Shown: in pieces, positions 34,956 through 42,330 of the stretch
Position numbering within the stretch: the first letter of the stretch is position 1
How the letters are laid out: every line of letters begins with the position of its first letter
NCBI GenBank assembly: GCA_965279075.1
Contig: CBDIHI010000011.1
Span: 124,001 to 188,000 of the forward strand
Length of the DNA stretch: 64,000 nucleotides
Origin: SZAS-79 sp965279075
Lineage (GTDB): Bacteria; Pseudomonadota; Gammaproteobacteria; Burkholderiales; SG8-39
Reading direction: 5' to 3'
Notes under the pieces: model-generated
Database searches by the model: none
The model's input: only the letters and a program-made list of their open reading frames with translations
What the model was told of the DNA's origin: nothing
Made by a program: the position numbers and the translations under genes

Positions 34956-37781
34956 ATGGAGGAGGCCCGGAGTCCCGCAAGCGTGCAGCACACGACTTGC
35001 TACATGTGCGCATGCCGTTGCGGCATCAAGGTGACGCTCGAGGACGGGCGGTTGCGGTTCATCCAGGGTACCGCGGACCATCCGGTCAACCAGGGCGTGC
35101 TGTGCGCCAAGGGATCGGCCGGGATCATGAAGCAGCACTCGCCGGCGAAGCTGCGCGGGCCGCTGATGAGGAAGCCCGGCACCGAGCGGGGCGCAGGAGA
35201 GTTCGTGCCGGTTTCGTGGGATGCCGCGCTCGACATGCTTGCCGCGCGCCTTGCGCGCATCCGCTCCACCGACCCGAAGAAACTCGCCTTCTTCACGGGC
35301 CGCGACCAGATGCAGGCGCTCACGGGTCTTTGGGCCCAGCAGTTCGGCACGCCGAACTGGGCCGCGCACGGCGGCTTCTGCTCGGTGAACATGGCGGCGG
35401 CGGGCCTGTATTCGATCGGCTACTCGTTCTGGGAGTTTGGCGCGCCCGATTGGGATCGCGCGAAGTACTTCATGCTGTGGGGCGTTGCGGAGGACCATGC
35501 GTCCAACCCGATCAAGATCGGCCTCGACAAGCTGAAGAAGAACGGCGCGAAGTTCGTCTCCGTGAACCCCGTGCGCACCGGGTACTCGGCGATCGCCGAC
35601 GAATGGCTGCCCGTGCGGCCCGGCACCGACGGCCTGCTGGCGCTCGCGATGGTGCACGTGCTGTTGAAGCATCGCCTCGTGGACGAGGCGTTTCTCGTCC
35701 GCTACACCAACGCCCCCTGGCTTGTGGTGCAAACGCCCGGGCAGAAGGGCGACGGGCTCTTCCTCAGGGACGCGGCCGGCGCGCCGCTCGTCTACGACCA
35801 GAAATCGAAGGCGTTCGTGGCGGGCCTCGACGCCGGGATCGCCCCCGCGATGTTCGGCGAGTTCGATGCACCGGACGGGCGCCGCGTGAAGACCGTGATG
35901 AGCCTGGTCGCGGAGCGTTACCTCGACGATGCGCATTCGCCCGAGGCGGTCGCTGCCCGGTGCGGCGTTGATGCCGCCACCATCGAGCGCATCGCGCTCG
36001 AGATGGCCCACGTAGCCTTCAAGGAAACGATCGAACTGCCGATCCGCTGGACCGACGTTTACGGCCGCACGCACGACAAGGTCGTCGGCCGGCCCGTGGC
36101 GATGTACGCGATGCGCGGCATCTCGGCGCATTCGAACGGTTTCCAGTCCTGCCGCGCGCTGCACCTGATCCAGATGCTGCTGGGTGCGCTCGAGGGCCCG
36201 GGCAACTTCCGCGCGCGCGCGCCCTTCCCGAAGCCTATTCCGCCGGCGCTGCTGCCGGAGAACGATGCCTCGGTGATGGACGCGCCGGACACGCCGCTCG
36301 GCCGCCCGCCGCTCGGCTTTCCCACGCGGCCCGAGGACCTCGCGATCGACGCCGAAGGGCGGCCGCTGCGCATCGACAAGGCCTATTCGTGGGAGTCGCC
36401 GATCGCGGCGCATGGCGTGATGCACATGGTGATCGCCAACGCAGTGGCGGGTGACCCGTACCCGATCGACACGCTGATGCTCTACATGGCGAACGTCGCG
36501 TGGAATTCCTCCATGAACACCGCTGGCGTGCAGGACATGCTGCGCGCGAAGGACGAGTCGGGCGAGTACAAGATCCCGTTCATAGTCGTGTCCGACGCCT
36601 TCCATTCCGAGACGGTGAATTTCGCCGACCTCGTGCTGCCGGACACCACGTACCTCGAGCGCTACGACGCCATCTCCATGCTCGACCGGCCGATCTCGGA
36701 GCCGGATGCGGCGGCCGACGCGATCCGTCACCCGATCCTCCCCCTCGACCGCGACGTCCGGCCCTGGCAGGAAGTGCTGGTGGATCTGGCGTCGCGCCTG
36801 AAATTCCCCGCCTTCGTGGCGGCAGATGGGGCGCGTAAATTCAAGGATTACCCCGACTTCATCGTCAACTACGAGCGCGCACCGGGCATAGGGTTCCTCG
36901 CCGGCTGGCGCGGCAAGGCGGGCGAATCGCCCTTGCGCGGTGAACCCAACCCGGGCCAGTGGGACGCCTACATCGCGAACAAGTCCTTCTTCGCCCACCA
37001 CTGGACCGACAGCCAGAAGTACATGCGCTTCGTGAACCGCGATTACCAGGAAGCAGCGGTGGCCGCAGGTTTCATCGGGAAGGTCGAGCCGATCGTCATG
37101 CAGATCTACTCCGAGCCGCTGCAGAAATTTCGCCTCGCGGGGCAGGGGCTGTACGAGGGGCCGTGCCCGACCGAGCCCGAGGACAAGGCGCGGCTCGCCG
37201 AATTCTTCGACCCGCTGCCGCTCTGGTACCCGCCGTTGGAGACGGAGCGCATCGATGCGGGAGCCTTCGAATTCTCCGCAATCACGCAACGCCCGATGAT
37301 GATGTATCACTCCTGGGACTCGCAGAACGCGTGGTTGCGCCAGATCCTCGCCCAGAACTACCTCTACATGAACACGCGGTCCGCGGCGCGGCTGGGCCTC
37401 GCCGATTTCGACTGGGTGTGGGTGGAATCCCACGCCGGCAAGGTGCGCTGCCAGATGAAGACCATGGAAGGCGTGGAGGAGAACACCGTGTGGACGTGGA
37501 ACGCGATCGGCAAGCAGTCCGGTGCCTGGGGACTCGACAAGGACGCAAGCGAGTCCACGCACGGGTTCCTGCTCAACCACCTGATCTCGGAGAGCCTGCC
37601 GGCGAGGGAAGGCGAGCGCAGGCTCACCAACTCCGACCCGATCACCGGGCAGGCGGCGTGGTTCGACGTGCGCGTGAAGGTCACGAAGTCGGCCGAGGCC
37701 GGCCCGTGGCCCGTGTTCGAGCCGATCGAAAGGCTGCCCGGCGACGACCAGCCGCGGCCCGCGGTCATCCGGTGGGGTTGA
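34956..37781 (+). CDS. soeA: Molybdopterin oxidoreductase catalytic subunit, SoeA-like
   Basis: ATG at 34956 is chosen because AGGAG at 34945-34949 is 6 bases upstream; the ATG at 34950 abuts it. The 941-residue protein begins with a 4Fe-4S motif, C15-x2-C18-x3-C22-x27-C50, and C142 in GGFCSVN is the likely molybdenum ligand. The length, the lack of a Tat signal and the following B and C subunits fit SoeABC, the cytoplasm-facing sulfite dehydrogenase that oxidises sulfite to sulfate. Alternatives are thiosulfate or polysulfide reductase relatives, but those usually carry a Tat signal. A tusA-type gene follows the operon, which supports a sulfur role. Confidence 0.85.
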   Translation: MEEARSPASVQHTTCYMCACRCGIKVTLEDGRLRFIQGTADHPVNQGVLCAKGSAGIMKQHSPAKLRGPLMRKPGTERGAGEFVPVSWDAALDMLAARLARIRSTDPKKLAFFTGRDQMQALTGLWAQQFGTPNWAAHGGFCSVNMAAAGLYSIGYSFWEFGAPDWDRAKYFMLWGVAEDHASNPIKIGLDKLKKNGAKFVSVNPVRTGYSAIADEWLPVRPGTDGLLALAMVHVLLKHRLVDEAFLVRYTNAPWLVVQTPGQKGDGLFLRDAAGAPLVYDQKSKAFVAGLDAGIAPAMFGEFDAPDGRRVKTVMSLVAERYLDDAHSPEAVAARCGVDAATIERIALEMAHVAFKETIELPIRWTDVYGRTHDKVVGRPVAMYAMRGISAHSNGFQSCRALHLIQMLLGALEGPGNFRARAPFPKPIPPALLPENDASVMDAPDTPLGRPPLGFPTRPEDLAIDAEGRPLRIDKAYSWESPIAAHGVMHMVIANAVAGDPYPIDTLMLYMANVAWNSSMNTAGVQDMLRAKDESGEYKIPFIVVSDAFHSETVNFADLVLPDTTYLERYDAISMLDRPISEPDAAADAIRHPILPLDRDVRPWQEVLVDLASRLKFPAFVAADGARKFKDYPDFIVNYERAPGIGFLAGWRGKAGESPLRGEPNPGQWDAYIANKSFFAHHWTDSQKYMRFVNRDYQEAAVAAGFIGKVEPIVMQIYSEPLQKFRLAGQGLYEGPCPTEPEDKARLAEFFDPLPLWYPPLETERIDAGAFEFSAITQRPMMMYHSWDSQNAWLRQILAQNYLYMNTRSAARLGLADFDWVWVESHAGKVRCQMKTMEGVEENTVWTWNAIGKQSGAWGLDKDASESTHGFLLNHLISESLPAREGERRLTNSDPITGQAAWFDVRVKVTKSAEAGPWPVFEPIERLPGDDQPRPAVIRWG

Positions 37782-37784
37782 GCC

Positions 37785-38492
37785 ATGACTAAGAAACTCG
37801 GCCTCGTCATCGACATCGACACCTGCGTCGGCTGCCACGCGTGCGCGGTGGCCTGCAAGGAATGGAACGGCGGCTCGGCGATCTCCGGCCCGCTCTCCGA
37901 CTACGAGCCCTACGGCAAGGACCCTTCCGGCGTCTGGTTCAACCGGGTGCGGCACTACGAGGCCGGCGAGTACCCGCAGAACAAGACGCTGAACGTGCCC
38001 ATGTCCTGCATGCACTGCGAGGACGCCGACTGCGTCACCGTCTGCCCGACGGGCGCCTCCCACAAGCGCGAAGACGGCATCGTGCTGGTCGACCAGGACA
38101 AGTGCATGGGCTGCAACCTCTGCGCCTGGGCCTGCCCCTATGGCGCGCGGGAGCTGGACGAGTCGTCCGGCACGATGAAGAAATGCACGCTCTGCGCCGA
38201 CCGCATCGACAACGAGCTGCTCCCGCCCGAGGACCGCCAGCCGGCCTGCGTCCTGGCCTGCCCTACGCACGCGCGGCACTTCGGCGACTTTGCGGACCCG
38301 GAATCGAATGTTTCCAGGCTGGTCGCCGAGCGCGAGGGCTTCGGCATGCTGCCCGAGCTCGGCTACAAGCCGGTGAACCGCTACCTGCCGCCGCGCCGCG
38401 TGCCGCAGGTGCCGGTGGCGGAGGGCCATGCGGCCGGGCCGAGCCTCACCGAGCGGCTCGCCGGCTGGGTCAACAAGCTCGTCGAGCGCTAG
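37785..38492 (+). CDS. soeB: Four-cluster iron-sulfur subunit, SoeB-like
   Basis: A 235-residue DmsB/NrfC-type electron transfer protein starting three bases after the soeA stop. Cysteine sets include CVGCHACAVAC, CMHCEDADCVTVCP, CMGCNLCAWACP and the pair in MKKCTLCADR with a last CVLACP, enough for four 4Fe-4S clusters. It would carry electrons from the molybdenum subunit to the membrane subunit. No signal peptide is present, as expected for a cytoplasm-facing complex. Confidence 0.93.
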   Translation: MTKKLGLVIDIDTCVGCHACAVACKEWNGGSAISGPLSDYEPYGKDPSGVWFNRVRHYEAGEYPQNKTLNVPMSCMHCEDADCVTVCPTGASHKREDGIVLVDQDKCMGCNLCAWACPYGARELDESSGTMKKCTLCADRIDNELLPPEDRQPACVLACPTHARHFGDFADPESNVSRLVAEREGFGMLPELGYKPVNRYLPPRRVPQVPVAEGHAAGPSLTERLAGWVNKLVER

Positions 38493-38500
38493 GAGGCGGC

Positions 38501-39412
38501 ATGAAACCTGCGCTTTCGATCGTATTCTTCACGGTGAGTTCCGGTGCCGGGCTTGGCCTCCTTGCCTTGCTTGCGCTGGCCGACCTGCTGCGCGCGGGCC
38601 TTGCGGCCGGCCAGCTGCTCACCGGCGCCGTGCTCGGCTTCGTGCTCGTCGCGGCCGGGCTCGCCTCGTCCACGCTGCACCTGGCGAACCCGAAGAACGC
38701 CTGGCGCTCGTTTGCGCGCTTCGGCACTTCGTGGCTGTCGCGCGAGGCGGTGTTCGCGGTGCTGTTCATGCTCGCCGCAGCCGGGTACATCGCCGCGCTG
38801 GCCTGGGCGCCGGGCCTGGATCGCCGGCCCCTGGCCGTGGCGCTCGTGCTGCTGGCCTGGGTCGTCCTGTACTGCACCGCCATGATCTACGCGAGCCTGA
38901 AGCCGATCCGGATGTGGCATACGGGCCTGACGCCCCTGTGTTACCTGCTGTTCGGCCATGCGTCCGCGAGCCTGCTGCTGGCGTGGATTGCCGGCCCGGG
39001 CGAGGCCGGCGCGCCGAGGTTTGCCGTCGTGGTGCTGGCGCTGCTGGCGGCGGCGGCGCTTGCCAAGCTCGCGTGGATGCGCAATGCGTCAAAGGCGGGC
39101 GGGCCCGGCATCCAGTCCGCGCTGGGGCAGCCCACCGCTGCGCAAGTGAAACTCCTCGACGCGGGCCATACCCACGGGACCTTCCTCACCAACGAGTTCG
39201 CCTTCAAGCTGGCCCGCGCGCATGCCCGGCGCGTGCGCACGGCATTCTTCGTCGGGACCTTCGTGCTGCCGGCCGTGGCGATCGCCTTCTTCCCCGATGC
39301 CATGCTGGGTGCGGCGCTGGCCTGCATGGCGGGGCTGTTTGCCGAGCGCTGGCTGTTCTTCGCCGAGGCCCGGCACACGGTGAACCTGTATCACGGGGCC
39401 CGCCGCAGCTAG
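38501..39412 (+). CDS. soeC: DmsC-type membrane anchor subunit, SoeC-like
   Basis: A 303-residue protein with about eight membrane helices, starting at an ATG with AGGAGG four bases upstream. It shows DmsC-family features: a short N-terminus leading into helix 1, HLANPKNAWRSF after helix 2, TSWLSREAVF, and a C-terminal FFAEARHTVNLYHG. It anchors the A and B subunits and passes electrons to the quinone pool. Gene order A-B-C with 3- and 8-base gaps points to one transcript. Confidence 0.9.
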   Translation: MKPALSIVFFTVSSGAGLGLLALLALADLLRAGLAAGQLLTGAVLGFVLVAAGLASSTLHLANPKNAWRSFARFGTSWLSREAVFAVLFMLAAAGYIAALAWAPGLDRRPLAVALVLLAWVVLYCTAMIYASLKPIRMWHTGLTPLCYLLFGHASASLLLAWIAGPGEAGAPRFAVVVLALLAAAALAKLAWMRNASKAGGPGIQSALGQPTAAQVKLLDAGHTHGTFLTNEFAFKLARAHARRVRTAFFVGTFVLPAVAIAFFPDAMLGAALACMAGLFAERWLFFAEARHTVNLYHGARRS

Positions 39413-39448
39413 AATGGCCGCTGGCAAAACGCACCAGCCGAGGATCCC

Positions 39449-39676
39449 ATGCATTTCGACGCCGAACTCGACGCCCGCGGGCTGAACTGCCCGCTGCCGA
39501 TCCTGCGGACCAAGAAGAAGCTTTCCGAGCTTGCCAGCGGACAGGTCCTCAAGATCGAGGCCACCGACCCGGGTTCGGTGAAGGACTTCCAGATGTTCTG
39601 CAAGCAGACCGGCCACCAGCTCCTTTCGCAGACCGACGGTGGCAAGGAGTTCACTTTCTTCATGCAGAAGAAGTAG
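39449..39676 (+). CDS. tusA: TusA-family sulfur carrier protein
   Basis: A 75-residue protein with the active-site motif GLNCPLPILRTKK (Cys14 in the CPxP core) and the usual two-layer fold length. TusA carries persulfide sulfur for tRNA thiolation, molybdenum cofactor work or sulfur oxidation. It lies 36 bases after soeC, which favours the sulfur oxidation role. AGGATCC precedes the ATG. Confidence 0.93.
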   Translation: MHFDAELDARGLNCPLPILRTKKKLSELASGQVLKIEATDPGSVKDFQMFCKQTGHQLLSQTDGGKEFTFFMQKK

Positions 39677-39680
39677 GTCC

Positions 39681-40271
39681 GTGGGCCACCCGGCGCGCTG
39701 GATCCGGCTGGACAGCGAAGGCGTCGCGGGAATCGTCGCGGTCTGCCGTGGGCTCGCGCGCGTGCAGGGCCCGCGCGGGGCGCCAGCCTGTCTGTGGGGT
39801 CGCGCGGCGGGTCCTGTCCGCCTGGGCGAGGAGGTCTGGGCAGAGGCAGGCGACCATGTGTTCGCACTGCTCGTGCCGCGGCTCCTCGCGCCGGGGCGTG
39901 CGGACCGGTGGCTGGCCTGGGGGCTCTCGCCCGTGGTCGCCGCGCTGCGCCGCTTCGGGGCGCATGCGTACCTGGACGGCAACGCGATCCGGTTGCACGG
40001 CAAGCGGATCGGCGGCGGCAGCGCAGGAGCGGTCGAAGACTGTGCGGTCGTGTTCGGCGTCTTCCCGGCAGCCGCGCCGCCGGAAACGCCCGGACGCGGC
40101 GACCTTCTCCTGGTCGATGCCTGGCTTTCCGCCCTGAACGGGGAGGGTCGCGCACGCAGGATGCTGGCGGCGTTCCGCAGCGCCATCGAGGCGCAGTACG
40201 GCTGGGCGTTCGATACCGACTGGCCCAGCAAAGCCGAGCGCTCGGCCATCCTGTCCGAGGCCGTGCAGTAA
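39681..40271 (+). CDS. Hypothetical protein, possible lipoate-ligase-like fold
   Basis: GTG at 39681, four bases after tusA, gives 196 residues. The block LDGNAIRLHGKRIGGGSAG resembles the lysine loop of LplA-type lipoate ligases (usual form: D-x-x-x-x-G-x-K-I-x-G-x-A), and the general order of strands is compatible. The similarity is remote and from recognition only. A lipoate-protein ligase beside a sulfur oxidation operon would be sensible because some sulfur pathways use lipoate-binding carriers. No membrane segment is seen. Confidence 0.65.
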   Translation: MGHPARWIRLDSEGVAGIVAVCRGLARVQGPRGAPACLWGRAAGPVRLGEEVWAEAGDHVFALLVPRLLAPGRADRWLAWGLSPVVAALRRFGAHAYLDGNAIRLHGKRIGGGSAGAVEDCAVVFGVFPAAAPPETPGRGDLLLVDAWLSALNGEGRARRMLAAFRSAIEAQYGWAFDTDWPSKAERSAILSEAVQ

Positions 40272-40359
40272 GCCTTCTCCTCTTGAATTCAGGACTTTAT
40301 TTCAGGAACCCCGCGCCAGGAGCCGATCTCCGGGATATTTTGTACCGATACCAGTACAT

Positions 40360-41613
40360 TTACGCCTCACGGGCCGCGATCCAGAGCCTCTCGTACACCG
40401 GCCGGATGGCGTCCCTGATGTGCGGTAGCTGCCGCCAGTAGAGCAGCGCTGCCGCCACGGCGATCCCGCCGCCCAGCCCCAGCGTCGCCGGCGGGCCGGC
40501 GTACTGCGACACCCAGCCCGCAGCCAGCGCCCCGATCGGGCTCATGCCCAGGAACGACATGATGTAGATCGCCGCGACCCGCGCGCGCAGACGGTCCTCG
40601 ACGAGCGACTGCAGCAGGGTATTGGTCGAGGCCGCGGTGAGCATGATGCCGGCGCCGATGACGTAGACCATCGGGACCGCCAGCCACAGGCTTTCGCAGA
40701 ACGAAAACGCGATCAGCGTGACCCCGGCGACGGCGACGGCGCGCGGCAGAAGCGTCAGCAGCCCGCGCACCGTGGGCCGGGTGGCGAGGTAGACCATGCC
40801 GCTCACCGCGCCGAACCCCGCGGCGCTGAGCAGCAGGCCTAGCGTGTGCGAGTCGCCGTGGTACACGGTCTTGGCGAAGTAAGGCATCAGCGACTGGTAG
40901 GGTTGCGTGGCGAAGCTCGTGACCGCCAGCAGCAGCAGCGCGCAGCGCGTCGGCAGGAACCCGAAGGCCCAGCGGAATCCCGCGGTGAACTGCGTTAGCC
41001 AGGCATCCTTGCCGGGCTCGGGCGGGCGGGGCTTCACACGGATCGCCACCAGTGCCGCGAACACGGCGAGGTAGGAGACCGCGTTCAGCCCGAAGCCCCA
41101 GGTCTCGCCCAGCGCTGAGATCACGATCCCGCCGATCATGGGGCCGACGAAGCGCGCGCCGTTCATGATCGTCGACTGCATGGCGATCGCGTTGGGCAGG
41201 TCTTCCTTGCCCTCGACCATCTCGATCAGGAAGGACTGGCGGCTGGGCCCGTCGAAGGCGTTGGCGAGGCCCAGCACGAAATTTCCCGCCACGAGGTGCC
41301 ACGCCTCGATGTGCCCCGATGCGACCAGCGCGAACATCGTGGTCGACTGCAGCAGCGCTACCGACTGGGTACAGAAGAGCACGCGCCGCTTGGGCAACTG
41401 GTCGATCCACACCGCCGCGACGGGCGAAAGCACGAGGAAGGGGATCTGCAGCGCGAAGGTCGCGAGGCCGAGCAGGAACGCCGAGTTCGACAGTTTGTAG
41501 ACCAGCCAGCTGGTGGCGATCAGCTGCAGCCAGGTGCCGATCTGCGACACGCCCTGGCCGAACATGAACAGGCGGAAGCTCCGGTGCCTGAACGCCCGCA
41601 GCGCGTGGATCAT
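40360..41613 (-). CDS. MFS transporter, DHA3/EntS-like
   Basis: A 417-residue protein with about twelve membrane helices, starting MIHALRAFRHRSFRLFMFGQ, a very typical start of MFS_3 exporters related to EntS. SQIGTWLQ in the first periplasmic region and FDGPSRQSFL after helix 4 support the family. The substrate is unknown. Its ATG overlaps the methyltransferase stop by four bases, so both are probably expressed from the valS side. Confidence 0.9.
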   Translation of the reverse strand: MIHALRAFRHRSFRLFMFGQGVSQIGTWLQLIATSWLVYKLSNSAFLLGLATFALQIPFLVLSPVAAVWIDQLPKRRVLFCTQSVALLQSTTMFALVASGHIEAWHLVAGNFVLGLANAFDGPSRQSFLIEMVEGKEDLPNAIAMQSTIMNGARFVGPMIGGIVISALGETWGFGLNAVSYLAVFAALVAIRVKPRPPEPGKDAWLTQFTAGFRWAFGFLPTRCALLLLAVTSFATQPYQSLMPYFAKTVYHGDSHTLGLLLSAAGFGAVSGMVYLATRPTVRGLLTLLPRAVAVAGVTLIAFSFCESLWLAVPMVYVIGAGIMLTAASTNTLLQSLVEDRLRARVAAIYIMSFLGMSPIGALAAGWVSQYAGPPATLGLGGGIAVAAALLYWRQLPHIRDAIRPVYERLWIAAREA

Positions 41614-42323
41614 GGCCCGGCGGCGGGCGAGCGAGGACGGAAGGTGACGACCACGTTCATGTCCATGGGTCCCTCGCGCAGCTCGAGGATGAAGCGCAGG
41701 AACCGCTCGGCGAGCGAGCGCAGGCCCCGCTGCACGACCTGGCGCAGGCCGGGCAGGCCGCCCGCCCAGGAGCGGTACTGGTTGGCGCAGGACACGAGCT
41801 CGAAGCCGTGGCGGGCGGCGAGCTGGCGCATCTTCTCGCACGACAACCACTGGCAGTGGGTCGCGTCGCCGTTCTGGATCGGCAGGCCGAAGGGCGAGGC
41901 GGCATTCGGGAAGCGCGCCACGCACAGGCCCGTGTCGGACAGGTGGGCGACGATCCAGCGCAGCGTGCGCGCGAGGTCCTCGTCGGGCAGGTGCTCCAGC
42001 ACGTCGATCAGCACGACGAGGTCGAAGCGCGCCTCGGCCAGCGCGGCGATCTCGTCGACCTTGCCGCAGTGCACGTCGAATCCCTTTTCGGCGCCCAGGC
42101 GCACGGAGTTCGGATTGAGCTCCGTGCCGCTGACACTGGCGGCTTCACCCGCGGCCCACGCGAGGAACGCGCCGTTGCCGAACCCGATCTCGAGGACCCG
42201 CGCGCCCGCGACCGGCGCATGCGCGAACTGGCCGCGGAAGTACTTGGCGTCCTTGCGCGAAAACCGGAAGGCGCCGGCCGAATGCCAGGATTTCCAGGCG
42301 GCGTAGTCGGCGTCGAAGTCCAT
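41610..42323 (-). CDS. Class I SAM-dependent methyltransferase
   Basis: ATG at 42323 gives 237 residues; it lies 8 bases after the valS stop. The SAM motif is LEIGFGNGAFLAWA with acidic residue GTELN, and the central strand VVLIDVLEHLPDED is the typical UbiG/Methyltransf_23 form. The acceptor is not known. Later motifs (QNGDATHCQWLS) are seen in methyltransferases of glycan loci, but its place next to valS gives no further hint. Confidence 0.85.
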   Translation of the reverse strand: MDFDADYAAWKSWHSAGAFRFSRKDAKYFRGQFAHAPVAGARVLEIGFGNGAFLAWAAGEAASVSGTELNPNSVRLGAEKGFDVHCGKVDEIAALAEARFDLVVLIDVLEHLPDEDLARTLRWIVAHLSDTGLCVARFPNAASPFGLPIQNGDATHCQWLSCEKMRQLAARHGFELVSCANQYRSWAGGLPGLRQVVQRGLRSLAERFLRFILELREGPMDMNVVVTFRPRSPAAGP

Positions 42324-42330
42324 CCCGGGG

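Noticed and set aside
34806..38429. A - strand open frame of about 1200 codons opposite the soeA-soeB genes
   Set aside because: It is rich in His, Arg and Ala with no recognisable domain and lies fully opposite well-defined oxidoreductase genes. Such frames are a side effect of high GC codon use.
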